A stretch of DNA of 64,000 nt. Origin: Diospyros lotus. Taxonomy: Eukaryota; Streptophyta; Magnoliopsida; Ericales; Ebenaceae. Positions 12,067 through 24,300 of this stretch are shown here, piece after piece (the stretch's first letter is position 1; each line of letters opens with the position of its first letter). The position numbers and the translations under genes are program-made. The stretch spans positions 25,650,339 through 25,714,338 of the forward strand of contig NC_068341.1 of assembly GCF_014633365.1 (NCBI RefSeq), written 5' to 3'. The notes below the pieces were generated by a model. That model did no database searches. It saw only the letters and a list, made by a program, of their open reading frames with translations, and was not told the origin of the DNA.

Positions 12067-12392
12067 TATAAAAAGCTATTGTGTTATGCAAAACACCCTT
12101 CGTGTATTTTGTACAAGCACTGGGCCGTGCCCTTGTTTACATTACAAGTATTCAACATTTGCAGGTGACATTTGCCTTCATAAAAAACTGGTAGGTAAGA
12201 CAAAAAAGAATGGAGAATGATCAAAGAGAGACGTACATATATGAAACATATCTTAAGAGATTTTAGACTAAATTTACATATTTTTGTTCAAAGACTTGGT
12301 TGCTTAATGCTTATAAAGAGGCGTTTTTTGGGTCAAACAAACAGAACAAAGGCAAGTTAACAGGTACAAAGCGTAAGGACAACATATGACTT
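12067..12392 (-). other. Probable 3' UTR of the RABC gene
   Basis: AT-rich sequence after the RABC stop codon (minus strand), bounded by the target copy of the foldback element. No further feature seen. Confidence 0.4.
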
Positions 12393-15300
12393 TCAGCAAC
12401 ACCCACTGGTTGAGGCGTCAGATTCGGGAGGTTTTTGTCTGAAGATGTTCTTCTTGACGCCAGTTGAGCCCTCCGCCAAGAGACTAGGTGTATCCAAAAT
12501 CTGCACGCCGACAAGCTCATCTCATCAACATGATAGATGAGTATGTATCATCATGTAATAAAATCATGAACATGCTCTTATATGTATTACCATTGCAGCA
12601 GCCTTAAAGGCAATTTCATCTTCTCTAGTGCAATTTTCATATACAAACAAAAAAATATGAATACAGATTCTAAATACACCCACAATCAGAAATGTGATGG
12701 CATGCCATAATATTATGAGACCAATGGATAGTGCTGTAACAGTTACTCATGGAAATATTAGTAAGTTACTTGAATAAACATAAATATAATTCTTCAATCT
12801 CACAGAATGTGTTGCAGCATCCACTACTATGACTACGAATGCCTATTATTACAAAAATACCAATCCTCAGAGGTGATGTGACGAATTGCATTGGTTATGA
12901 GTGACCCAATCAGACAAAGCACATCCAACAGTTCAAACAATGGTGTGTGATCAGTAGATAATCACTTTAAAAAAAACAAAAAATCAAACGTGGTAGAAAA
13001 AATGAAAATACCTTCAGAACCAGTTCCTCGAAGCATTGCTCCACATTGGACCGAGTTTTTGCACTGCATTCAATGAAAAGACATCCATATTCCCTAGCAA
13101 AGTCAATTCCCTCTTTCTTCGTGACAATTCTCTCACTTTCCTGTCAAATAAAAAGGTAAGAGTTGCAATCCAGAAACTCATCATACCATCTCACAAAGGA
13201 ACAGAAAACAACCTAAAACCAGTCCTCAAAAACAACTGCAACATACTGTAGCATCATAGCCACTGAAATTAATTTTTTGTGGCACCTAGGTTAGAAATAA
13301 CTCCAAACACTTTTCTGTACCTTATCAACCTTGTTGCCAACAAGCATTTTGATGCAATCTTGATTTGTTGAGTAGAGATCAATTTCTTTAGCCCACACAT
13401 CAGCTAGATTCGTAAATGTTTCTCGCCGTGTTACGTCATAAACTGTTCCAATTCCCAACACAATTAGATCTTCCTGACTATGTGAGAAGTTCCAAGACTC
13501 TAAGATCAGGAGACGAAGTACCAAAAAGAAATAGAAAGTAAAATAAAATAAAAGAACTGGCTGTATACTTGAGGTAAGATCACTTAGGGAGCAAAAGTTA
13601 TATAGGAAGTACAGGAGGTTGCCTAGTAAAATGACACAATAAAACAAACAATTTTCTTATGTTAAACAAAAATACAAAATTTCAACAAGATGCAGAGACT
13701 AGGGACAAAAGAAACCTGCACAAAAGATAACTCAATAATTAAAAAACTTAACCTTCACAAATATAGATTATCTAAAAGAAAAACCCTCCATGAATCCCAA
13801 TACAGACTAAAGAAACCAACTCAAAGACAAATGTGTTAAAGTGAGATTTTCTGATAATTGAAAAACAAATAGAATATGTTAAAAAGGATATTGTCAAAAA
13901 GTTCGTAGCCAGACTCCAGAGTCACATGAATCAAATTAGGAATAACCCACATAACCCATCCATGGTCTAAAAGCAACACATACACATCTTCGCGCGTAAG
14001 CAGTTTACTTCTCTTAACCAGTTCACTTCTTGATGAGAATCCTTGAGTCAAAACTTCAAAAGTTATTTACAAATTGCAAACTTGGAAAGTTTGTTACTAA
14101 ATAATTAACCAACCCCAGTGGAATAGGAATAAATATAAGGGGCTAATGGAATTGTCATAACCAAGCATGAAATGTTGAGGTCCATGTGAACAAAACTTTT
14201 GAAGGATTTTATCAGATAATGAGTAATACTGAAGGCACATATATCAAAATTAAAATTCGTAAAGAAAAGGAACTTACCCATTATTATTCCCTGAGCTCCT
14301 CTATAATAAGAACTAGTTAGTGTTCTGAACCTTTCTTGCCCAGCTGCAGAAGGAGAATAAGTTAACTTTTACATGTCAAGGGAATTTCCCAGGAGGAACT
14401 TACAAGTTTGATACATTATCAACTCTGAGACAATAAGAAATCCAGCTTTGTTGTTGCGCAATAACCTGACTAATTGAAGAAAGAAATGTACTTTCCCCTG
14501 CTAATAGTCCTTTCTTTCCAGGTAAGTCAATATTTTATATTTTCATCTGCCTGTAATAACATTGGTAATAAGTAGACCTGTATCTTATTTCTTACTACAA
14601 GCCCCTTAGAGAACATATAGGTAGTACTAAAGGAGGAAGGATAGTAGACCCTTTAGAGAAAAGACCAACATCAGGAGGGGGGAAAACATAAAAAAGGAAA
14701 AGAAGAAAATAGTGCAAAATAGATATAATGTAACAATTGGAAGAAAACAACAAAACAACCACTAAGAAAACTTTCATAATAGCTTCCACTCTCCGCTGAA
14801 GCAACAACCTTATTCTAATTCACATGGTTATGCAATGTTCATGAGCAGAGAAAGAGAAATGAGCATTTTGATCATCTCTGCCAGTGCAGGAGCAACAACC
14901 AATACTTCGCTTTTCCACCCATCCTACTATCACTGTTTGATCAAACAACCATAAAACACAATAACTTCATATCCCCTTACCCATTACTTCACTGTTTGAT
15001 GTCCAATTAAGGCCTTTCAACAACATTATTTTCTGCTTTGATAATTAAAGCTCTTCCTACTCGGCCAAAAGAACATCACTTTGTTTTGAAGTCTAGGTTT
15101 AGTGAAAATTTGGAGTTTTTAAGTATTTTAGAACCTTAATTATTTTAGGATTTTAGATATTTAGAAAATGCAGAGTATTAGGAACTTTATGTTTTGTTCT
15201 TAACAGTTAAAAATTAAGGTGTTGCGATATTGTTTCCTTCTTTTGTTTGATTTTTGGATTTCATAAAATTTTGTGAATAAATACCTCACCAGAGGAGGAA

Positions 15301-18300
15301 TTATTCAAATTTAGATTATTTGTGATTGGATAGAAGATTTGGATTCTCCTATGCAGCCAGTATAATACCACAACAACACAGAATCATATCCTTCATGCCA
15401 AACTGTTCACAGCAATTCTTCCCCAATGCAGTCGGATAAACTTCACAACCTTTCACAACCTCTATTACTGTAACCACAACATTTTACCATTATTGGTTTA
15501 ACCAATCACAAAAATCATCAAAGTCTTTGTTTGCTTTGTTAAATCATCCCCAGAGCCCTTGTCAGAGCTAAAAGGCTTCAGCTGCAGCATCTGCCAGAGT
15601 CTCTCTGTGATTTTCCTGTTCAGTTGCTGCATCCAATTGAAGAAAATGTAGAGCTTTACACCCTTTTGTTCTGGTGCAAAATCTGTACCCAGATCTAAAA
15701 CCGACTGAAATTTATTCCATTAAGCCATCCATAAATCCAAATGACACCTGCAGTCCAAGAGAGACCCAATGTCTACAAACATGGTGAGACTTAGTTAAAT
15801 TGCCTCTTACAGTCTACCTACCTAACTGTTTGAAGATATCCGCCAACTGATCAGAAAACCTTTTTTTTCTTTTGTAAGGGATATCTGTGGGTGGGTGGAA
15901 GAAATCTTCTTGGCTTTGTTATGGACCATGGTAGATGCTGTACATGTGATGCTGAGAAGACTCAAATTGCAAAATAAATACAAATGATATAAACTTACCA
16001 AGGAGCACACTAGCTAGAAGTATGAAATTTAAATTAAATATGCTTGAGGAGCAACAAGCAGGGTAATTCTTTTTTTTTTTTTTTTTTGCAATTCTTTTTC
16101 CCGAGTTATGAGAAATTAAAACAAACCTAAACAGTTGCCATCCTTTTCCGCTGGTCGATTTCTCTTTGCGTCCGACGACCATCTCCTCTCGGCCTGGCGT
16201 GTGTTGGCCATCCTCTCTCGTGTCCAACGATCGTCTCCCTTGCGTCCGTTGGTCATCTTTCACGCGTCCATTGTCCATCTCTCTCGCGGCCAGTTTGCCA
16301 TCTCCTTCTTGTCTGACGGCATTTTCTTTCATCATGTCTGCTTTCTCTGGTGCTCGGTATCCATCAGGCGGCCTGTCAGTTCCAATGGGGAGGGCAGTTC
16401 CGCAATCAGTCGAGTGAAGGAGCAAACTAAAGACCCTGTTTGTGGACAACATTGGTTTGAACTCGTCGAGGGGATCCCTTTACAAGCTGTTCTCAGATTT
16501 TGGCTGCCTTATGGACGTGTTCATTCCTAGTAAAGTAAGGCCAGGTATAGACAAAGTAAAGTAAGGCCAGGTATAGACCACCGGTTTGGATTCGTGCGGT
16601 ACAAGTCAGATACGGAGGCTGAAAGGGCGGTTAAGGCCGGAAATGGTAGATTGCTAGATGGAAGAAGGCTGTTCATCAAATGCTCCCTTATGTTTGGTTC
16701 CAATGTTCCTCATATTAATTCAGTGGCAGCTTGTGTTTTGGGCAGCTTAGCTCCTTCAAAAGTGGAGTTGTTTGTGTGGCTGGTCATTTGGGGTAAAATT
16801 AACACGAAGGATAACCTGGGTAGGAAAGGAATCTTGCAAGGGGATGATCTGCTTTGCGTCTTCTGTGGCTCTGCCCCGGAGTCTGCGGACCACCTCTTCG
16901 TCCATTGCGAGGCTGTTTTGTGCTTGTGGCAGCAAATCTTTAGTTGGTGAGGCTTTGAGTGGGTTTGTCCAAGATCGGTTGGGGGCCTTTTTGAGCAGTG
17001 GGATTTCTTTGCTTGAGATAAAGTTCAAAGGAAGGTGTGGAAGTCTCTCTTTTATTCGGCGCTATGGACAATATGGCTGGGGCGGAATAGGCTAATTTTC
17101 AAAGATCGAGAGTCGGGTGCAATTGATATCTTTAACTTGGTGCTTGCTAGGTTAGTCGCTTGGGTGAGGGCTGTGGAGCCATCTTTTCCTTACTCAATGG
17201 ATCAAGTTATCATGTCAGCCTCTGGTCTGGGCCACTAGGTTCTTCTCCCTCTTCTAGGCTTGTTGGCTTTAATGTCAGTTTTGGGTTGCCATTGTCCCCT
17301 AATGGCTTGTGTTGGGGGCGGGGGTGTTTTGGTCGGTATAATTTTGTTTGGAACTCTCTTGTTCCATGTCTTTGATGTACATCTTCTATACTTTTTTAAT
17401 ATATTGAGCTCACATTTTTCAAAAAAAAAAAAAACTATACAATAAGTAAAACTAATCAAGCTTCTAGTAGAGCACTGCACCTCTATTGAGAACAAACTAG
17501 AATTGAATTGATGTACACTGGGCTGCAAGATCAGCTCACGTTTTTCATTTTTTTTTTTTTTTTTTTTGTGCGTGTGTTTTGAGGAGAGAGGAGGAGGAGG
17601 AGGAGGGTGGGGGGGTTAATCTGATGGGCTGGCTGGGCTACTGCAATCTCAGACAATAGGCTGCAATATTTCAGATCAATAGATCAACACATATGGAGTA
17701 GGGGGAGAGCTGTTAGGTTGCAATGGATCCACAAAGATGGCAATAAAGCTTGCAGCAGCAATAAAAATCTGCAGTGGCACATGACAGGGCCTGTGTCATG
17801 ACCCTAGGTGGTTTCAACAGAGAATTAGGGCCAATTTTAGGAAGAATTAGGGCAGAATTGGTGAAAGAAAGGGAAAACAGGAGAGAAGAGAGGGAGAATT
17901 AGAGAGAATCAGAAGGGAAAAGATAGGAACAGAAGCTGAGGGGAAGAGGAGACAGGTCCGAGAGGGGGGGAGAGGGAGTTTGGGAGAGAGTAGAACAAAT
18001 GTTTCAATTGATATTTTCTGCATATCCCCCACTACAACAGCCTAGTGGCTTTATATAGCTACTACAACAACTCAACAGATTACAAGATAACTACCCTAAC
18101 AACACAACAGACTTAATTACTACTCCTGAGGAATAATCTGCTATACTCAACCCTATCGTAAACCCTTATACATCCTAGGATCCTGACAGGCCTGGTCAAT
18201 ATGGTGGTAGTAGGACCTCTTTGACGTGGTTACCTGAGGGTAGCCCCTGTGCTTCTTCTCTACACCTCTATTACTCTCAGATTGGTATTGCTACCACATG

Positions 18301-21300
18301 CTCTATTGCCACCTTTTTTGTGGAACCATTGCAACCAACAACTCTCACCCTACTCCATACGTGATGGTCTATCGACCTGGCATGGTCAACTAGGGCTTTA
18401 CCTGAAATGGTCCTATTGTTGGATTTAGGAGTGACCCGATTGTTCAATTTAGGGTGGAAAGATGAAGAGCAGTCCTCTGACCACTGTGCTTCCACCCGGT
18501 CTACACCTTTATTACTCTCTTATTTGTTATGAGTGGCTGTAAACAAAGAGGGACACGAGGTTTGTTTGTTCAAAGAAGGCTACAAATAGAGAGAAGATTA
18601 GGTAAAGACAAACAGAGTAGAATATGGAAAAAGGATTGCAGCTTTGGCGGCTAGATCAATGGCACCTCACTATTGACTAGGAAGGAGATTAGGGTTATGT
18701 TTGTCTGAACAGAGAAAGAAGAATTGTGGTTTAGGTGGTTGTAGCGATGACGATTGGTTGTAGGTAAAGCATGGATTGAATATATTTTTTGTTCATTCTA
18801 AATGATGTAGGATAGGGCTAAGTCTCAAGATACCACGTATAAATAATCAATCGCCCAACGCTTGGTCTTGTACTTGGCCATTAACATGCTACCTTGCTTC
18901 AATAGAAGAAATTCACTTGCTTCTGTAGTCAAAATAGTGAAGGTAGAATTTATCATTGAAAAACTCAACAAAAGTGTCACAAACCATCTTCTACAAAGTA
19001 ACCTAGGCAACTTTTGTTGAGCTATTCAATGGGAAGTCCATCCCATCTTAATTCGACAGCAAAAGTAAGTTGAACTCTTGTCAGATCTCTGATCTGACAC
19101 TTATTTTTTTTTTTCCTATAAATGTATCTGACACTTAATTCTCACTGATCGAATGTTGATCTGAGAGAATTCCGTAAGAGAATGGAGAGAAACAGAGAGG
19201 GAAATGAAGAGAGAGAGAATTCAGACAAATTTCAATTGAATTTCCAGATGCCTCTAGGTAGATAGGATCAATCCCTTATATACTAAATCCTCGCACCTCA
19301 AATACAACCAAAACCGAAAAGAGTACAAATGTATATAGCCTTCTCTAGGTACAAGTCACATCATCTATAACTACCCTCACATGTAAATCACCTCAGCTGT
19401 TAGAACATAACAAATTCCCCCCTGCTTGAAAATTTTCTTGCCCTCAAGAAATGCTAAGTAGGCTAGCAGCTTGCGGGAATTGTCTAAGTAGATTAGGGAG
19501 ATACTCCCAAGTATTATTATCGGGGTGAAGGTTAGACCACTTCACTAATACTATTATGATAAGGGCTCCCTGCTTGTATATGACCCTCCAGTCTACTATA
19601 CCATTGCACTCAGCCCCATAGTAGCATCAACTTCCTTAGTGACTTGGGGTAAAATAGGGTTTACCTACTGCACTCCTACGGATCTCTTGAGAAAGGAAAC
19701 ATGAAAAACCGGATGGATTTGTGAATCTTTTGGTAACTGAAGCTTATAAGCCACATTTCCCACCTTGGCCAGTATAGGAAAAGGCCCATAGTACTGTGGG
19801 CTCAATTTAGACACCTGCCCTTGTCCTTGTGTGAGAGCCTTAAGATGAGAAGGCCTGAGTTTTAAGTAGACTTCCTCCCCCACTGTGAACTCCCTTTCAC
19901 TTCTCCTTCGGTCTACAAATTGCTTCATGTGATTTTGAGCCATGACTAACTCTTTCTTAAGTTGTTGTAGGACCTGTTGCCTCTACTCAAGGTAGGACTC
20001 AACTATAGCAACTGTAGTATGCTCCCCCACTGCAAGAAGTAGTGGGGGTTTGTAACCAAATAAAGCTTCAAACAGGAACCTTTTGATTGAGCTATGGTGG
20101 CTGGAATTATACCACCACTGTGCGAGTGATATTCACTTGTACTAGCTCTTAGGATGAAGGAAGTAGAGGCAATGCAAGTAAGTCTCTGCAAACTAATTCA
20201 CCCTCTCCGTCTACGCATCCGTTTGAGGGTGATAAGCTATAGACATTTTGAGTTTAATTCCCAATGATCACATCAACTCCTGTGTTATGTACTTTCTTGA
20301 TGAATTGTATTCGGGAATAAGCGAGGGTAGCATAGCCAAGGTGCACATGCTTGGCGTGAGGGAGGTTAGACGATTATTTGTTTTTGGAGGGAAGGCTCCC
20401 ATGTGACTGGGGAGATCAGTATAAATATGAACTGATCTCACCCAATGAAAGGCATGCAATGAACTATTATCATTCTGGAATTCTCTTTTTCTCTCTCGTC
20501 TCTCATTTCTCTCCTCTCCCTATCGATTCTCTAGAATTCTCTACGGAATTCTTGAGGATTCCTTATCAAATCTCTAAGACCTGACAATTTGGTATCAGAG
20601 CTCGATCTAGGCCGAATCAGATCACAGTGAATTTAGGCAAATAGCTAAGGGAACACGAATGAAGAACATGGAGCTACAGCTGTAACAATTCGACTCTACA
20701 GCAGCTAATTTGCAGGCAAGAGTGGATCAATTGGAGCTCAGATCCAACCGCAACCATGAAGCAATCATTTCCATCGATCGAAAGCTGGATGGGACAGTCA
20801 CTTAGATCTGTGAGGAGGTGGGAATTTAGATCATGGAGCAATTGCAGGGGAACATGGTAATGTTTGCACGACAATATTTGGTCAGGCTTTCCCTTGACTT
20901 TCCTCCTAGGGAGAGGTCTGACCCGATTCTTCCCGGACAAAGGATGAATCAAAGGAGGCTTGGAACATCCGAAATTGGAGATAATCCAGTGGAAATAAGA
21001 GAGAATGTAGTGGGACTGAGGGAGGAAGGAATTAGGGGGCATAATCACCCAGGGTTTCCTATGCCAGAATTGGATATCCCATGTTTGATGGGAATAGTCC
21101 CAAATGGTGGATTAGGCGGTGTGCAAGGATCTTTGATTGGTATGGGGTCCTGGATCAACAGAAGGTGGCCTTGGCTGCGGCCTACCTCAATGATGCGGGA
21201 GATGATTGGTACCAGGGATGGTCCAAGGTGAAGGAAGGGTGTCAGTGGGCCTAATTTATAGAAGAATTATGTGAGGTTCGAAAACAAAGGTATGACAGAC

Positions 21301-24300
21301 ATTGTGGAGGAATTCAACAAGATCCAGCAAGGGGGATCAGTGTTGTAGTACCAACATAGGTTTGAAGAACTTAAAGCATTGATGGTTAACCACAACCCCT
21401 ACCTCACTAAAGCTTATTTCGTTTCAAGCTTCATAAGTGGTTTAAGTGAGGAGTTGAGACCAATGGTGAAAGTACTACAACCTAAAACCCTCAAGCATGC
21501 AGCAGAGAGTGCAAGATTACACGAGTTGACAATAGAGGCACTAATGAGGAAGCAGAGGTTGTTGAATAGGGGTGGAACACACAATGTGTTGTCACCTGTG
21601 GGTAAGAACCTTGGGAAGGAAGTTATCAAAGGGGTGCAAGGGGTCAGGATGCAAGGGGTCAGGAGCCTAACCCTACCAGCTCCTAAAACACAAGGAGATA
21701 GGCTAATAGATCAAAAGAGACAAGCTAGACTCATGCTTCAGGTGTGGAGACAAGTACTTCCCTAGCCATTAGTGTAAGAAGCAGTTGTTTCTACTGGAAG
21801 GAGAAGAGGAAAGTGTAGGAGAATTTGAGAGAGAATTCCAGAATGATAACAGTTCATTGCATGCCTTTCATCAGGTGAGATCAGTTCATATTTATACTAA
21901 TCTCTAGAGTCATGTGGGAGCCTTCCCGCCAAAAACAAATAACCATCTAACCTCCTTCACGCCAGGCATGTGCACCTTGGCTATGCTACCCTCCCTTATT
22001 CCCGAATATAATTCATCAAGCAAGTACATAACATCCTACCAAAGCATGCTGGTAAATATCTTCTCTATAATATATTATGGATTGGCAGGTCCCATGTAAC
22101 TTCACCACTTGATCCAAAAAAATCCTTGTCAATTCCTGTGCGGTATAGGGGTGAGTGAGGCTTAAGAAATGTGCAAACTTTGTGAATCGATCTACCACTA
22201 GCATGATACTATCCTTGCCCTCAGATTTAGGTAACCCTTCTATAAAATCCATACGCACTAACCCACGCCTATGCATAACTAGGGGTTGCAACAAGCCAGG
22301 GTAGGCTACAATCTCATATTTGCACCTCTTCCACGTGTCACATGCCATTACAAAGTCTGTCACAAACTTCTTGAGTTGGGGCCAATAGAAAAGTTGTTTC
22401 ACCTTATAATATGTGTTTTGGATTCCCGAGTGCCCTCTCAAGGGAGATTCATGGAGTGAATGCAATATTTTCTTCTTAAGTGGCTCACAATCCCCAATCA
22501 TCAGTCTCCCATGATATCGAATTACCCCTTTGGTAAGTGTATACCCTAGCCTTCCATTAGGATCCAATATCAGTTTTTCCAACAATTCCTTAACCTTCTC
22601 ATCTCCTTCATAACTGGTCACCACCTCTTGATACCAATTAGGGGTTATAACTATAATAGCAACTGAGGACCCCTCTTCATGGCATATGGATAGAGCATCA
22701 GCTGCTATATTCTCTCTTCCCTTCCTGTACTATATAACATAGTCCGAACCCATTAGTTTAACAATCCCCTTCTTCCACAAGTGCGTATGGAGCCTCTGTT
22801 ATGAAATTTTAAACTTTCATGATCTGTTTTAATTATGAATTAACCCCCCTCTAGGCAGTGTCTCCATTTCTTCACACCCATTAGGGCAACCAATAGTTCT
22901 TTCTCGTAGATACTCATCCCTATGTGCGTGGGGGGTAAGGCTCTGAGGTATGCCAAGGGCCTTTCTTCCTGCATCAAAACCGCCCCAACTCCGGTGCTAC
23001 AAGCATCTGTCTCTAAGGTGAAAGGTTTACTAAAGTTAGGTAATCCCATAATTGGTGCCTTGCTCATAGCCTCCTTCAACTGCACAAAAGTTGTTTCAAC
23101 CCATTTAAACCCATCCTTCTTCAACAACTCAATTAAGGGCCTACTTATGATTCCATAGTGCTTCACAAATCTTCTATAGTATGTTGTCAACCCCAAGAAC
23201 CCCCTCAATGCCTTGATGTTCATGGGTCTCAACCATGCAACCATTGTGTTACGACCCTAGGATTTGCCTAGGGTTCAGGAAGGAATTTGGTAAGAATTAA
23301 AGGAAGATAGGGTAGAAAGGGAGGGAAAGAACAGACCGGGCAGAATTGAGGAAAAAGGGAGAAAGACGAGAGAGAGAACTAGGGGTATTAGGAGAGGGAA
23401 AATGAGAGAATTCATCAAATCATTCATTAAGCTGACTTCCTCTAACTACTCAAGCCTATTATAGGCTTACAATTGAAGATGCTAACAACAAAAAAAAAAA
23501 ATGCAATTAATGCAACTAATAAGGAAAACACATGAAATGTATTACTAATATATCCTTGAGGTTCCTTAGGGTCGTGACAATTCTCACCCCTTCAAACAAT
23601 TCTTGTCCCCAAGAATTGACAGCTATTGACCCCACTCCTCAACTTATTCCAGCCTTAACAATCTGATTTCTTCTTCGTCTTTTCTTGTGCTTATCTTGTA
23701 TTCTCATTTTCTTTTGCCTTTTCATGTCTTTTTCTCCAAAAACAACAATACTAGGATTTGTTGCAACACTCAGTTTGGCCATCCACCCCTTTCCTGTAAC
23801 TATCAGAATTAATTCCAATTGCCTTGTCACACCTTCCACCTTCTCATCTCCAATAATAGAGAGGGATTCAAACTGCTCTGCAAGCCAAAACCATAATTGA
23901 TGTAGTTGCTCTCCAACGGAAATTTAGACAAGCACAACAGCAAGAGTCTCATTATCCTCGACAACAAATTCCTCCGTCGTCTTCCTAGCATCTGTTCTTT
24001 CCTCATCTTCAATAGGGGTCTCCTTCATTAGAGTCTCTCTTACTTCCTACACATATAAACTGTGATTCCCACATAAATCCTTGCTCATGCTTTCCTCCTT
24101 ACTGGATTTTTTTGTTACAATTGGCTGGTCCAACTCCAAGTTTTCCTCAGATTTGTGTTTGACCTGATTTGCATTTGACTTGATTTGCAGCCATAGAAGC
24201 TCCTTCAATCTGTTGGCTGCTCTCAGCAGATCTGTTAGGCTGCAATTCATTCTTTCTAAATATAGCTTCCAAGGTGCGTTCTTGATCCCTTGCTTTCTCA

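Larger units (their letters stand above)
20283..22033 (+). mobile_element. Element F: gag-only gypsy derivative with LTRs in inverted orientation
   Basis: The left LTR is 20283-20586 (TGTTATGTAC...CCTGACA), followed by primer site TGGTATCAGAGC at 20590-20601 and plus-strand gag. The right end is a reverse complement of LTR bases 1 to about 208 (21826-22033), ending GTACATAACA. It has no primer tract or direct-orientation 3' LTR. Flanks are TCCTG (20278-20282) and TCCTA (22034-22038), a near match that suggests a 5-bp target duplication. It lies in the integrase core of element B. The gag resembles that of B. Confidence 0.78.

Noticed and set aside
9992..12134. A wider inverted repeat around the foldback element (AAGGGCA ends)
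   Set aside because: Beyond 10108 and 12066 the match is weak, while exact 9-bp TATAAAAAG copies mark the true edges.
13291..13647. A separate 118-residue gene
   Set aside because: Its C-terminal half is exon 4 of the RABC gene; the upstream half is intron read-through before the acceptor at 13443.
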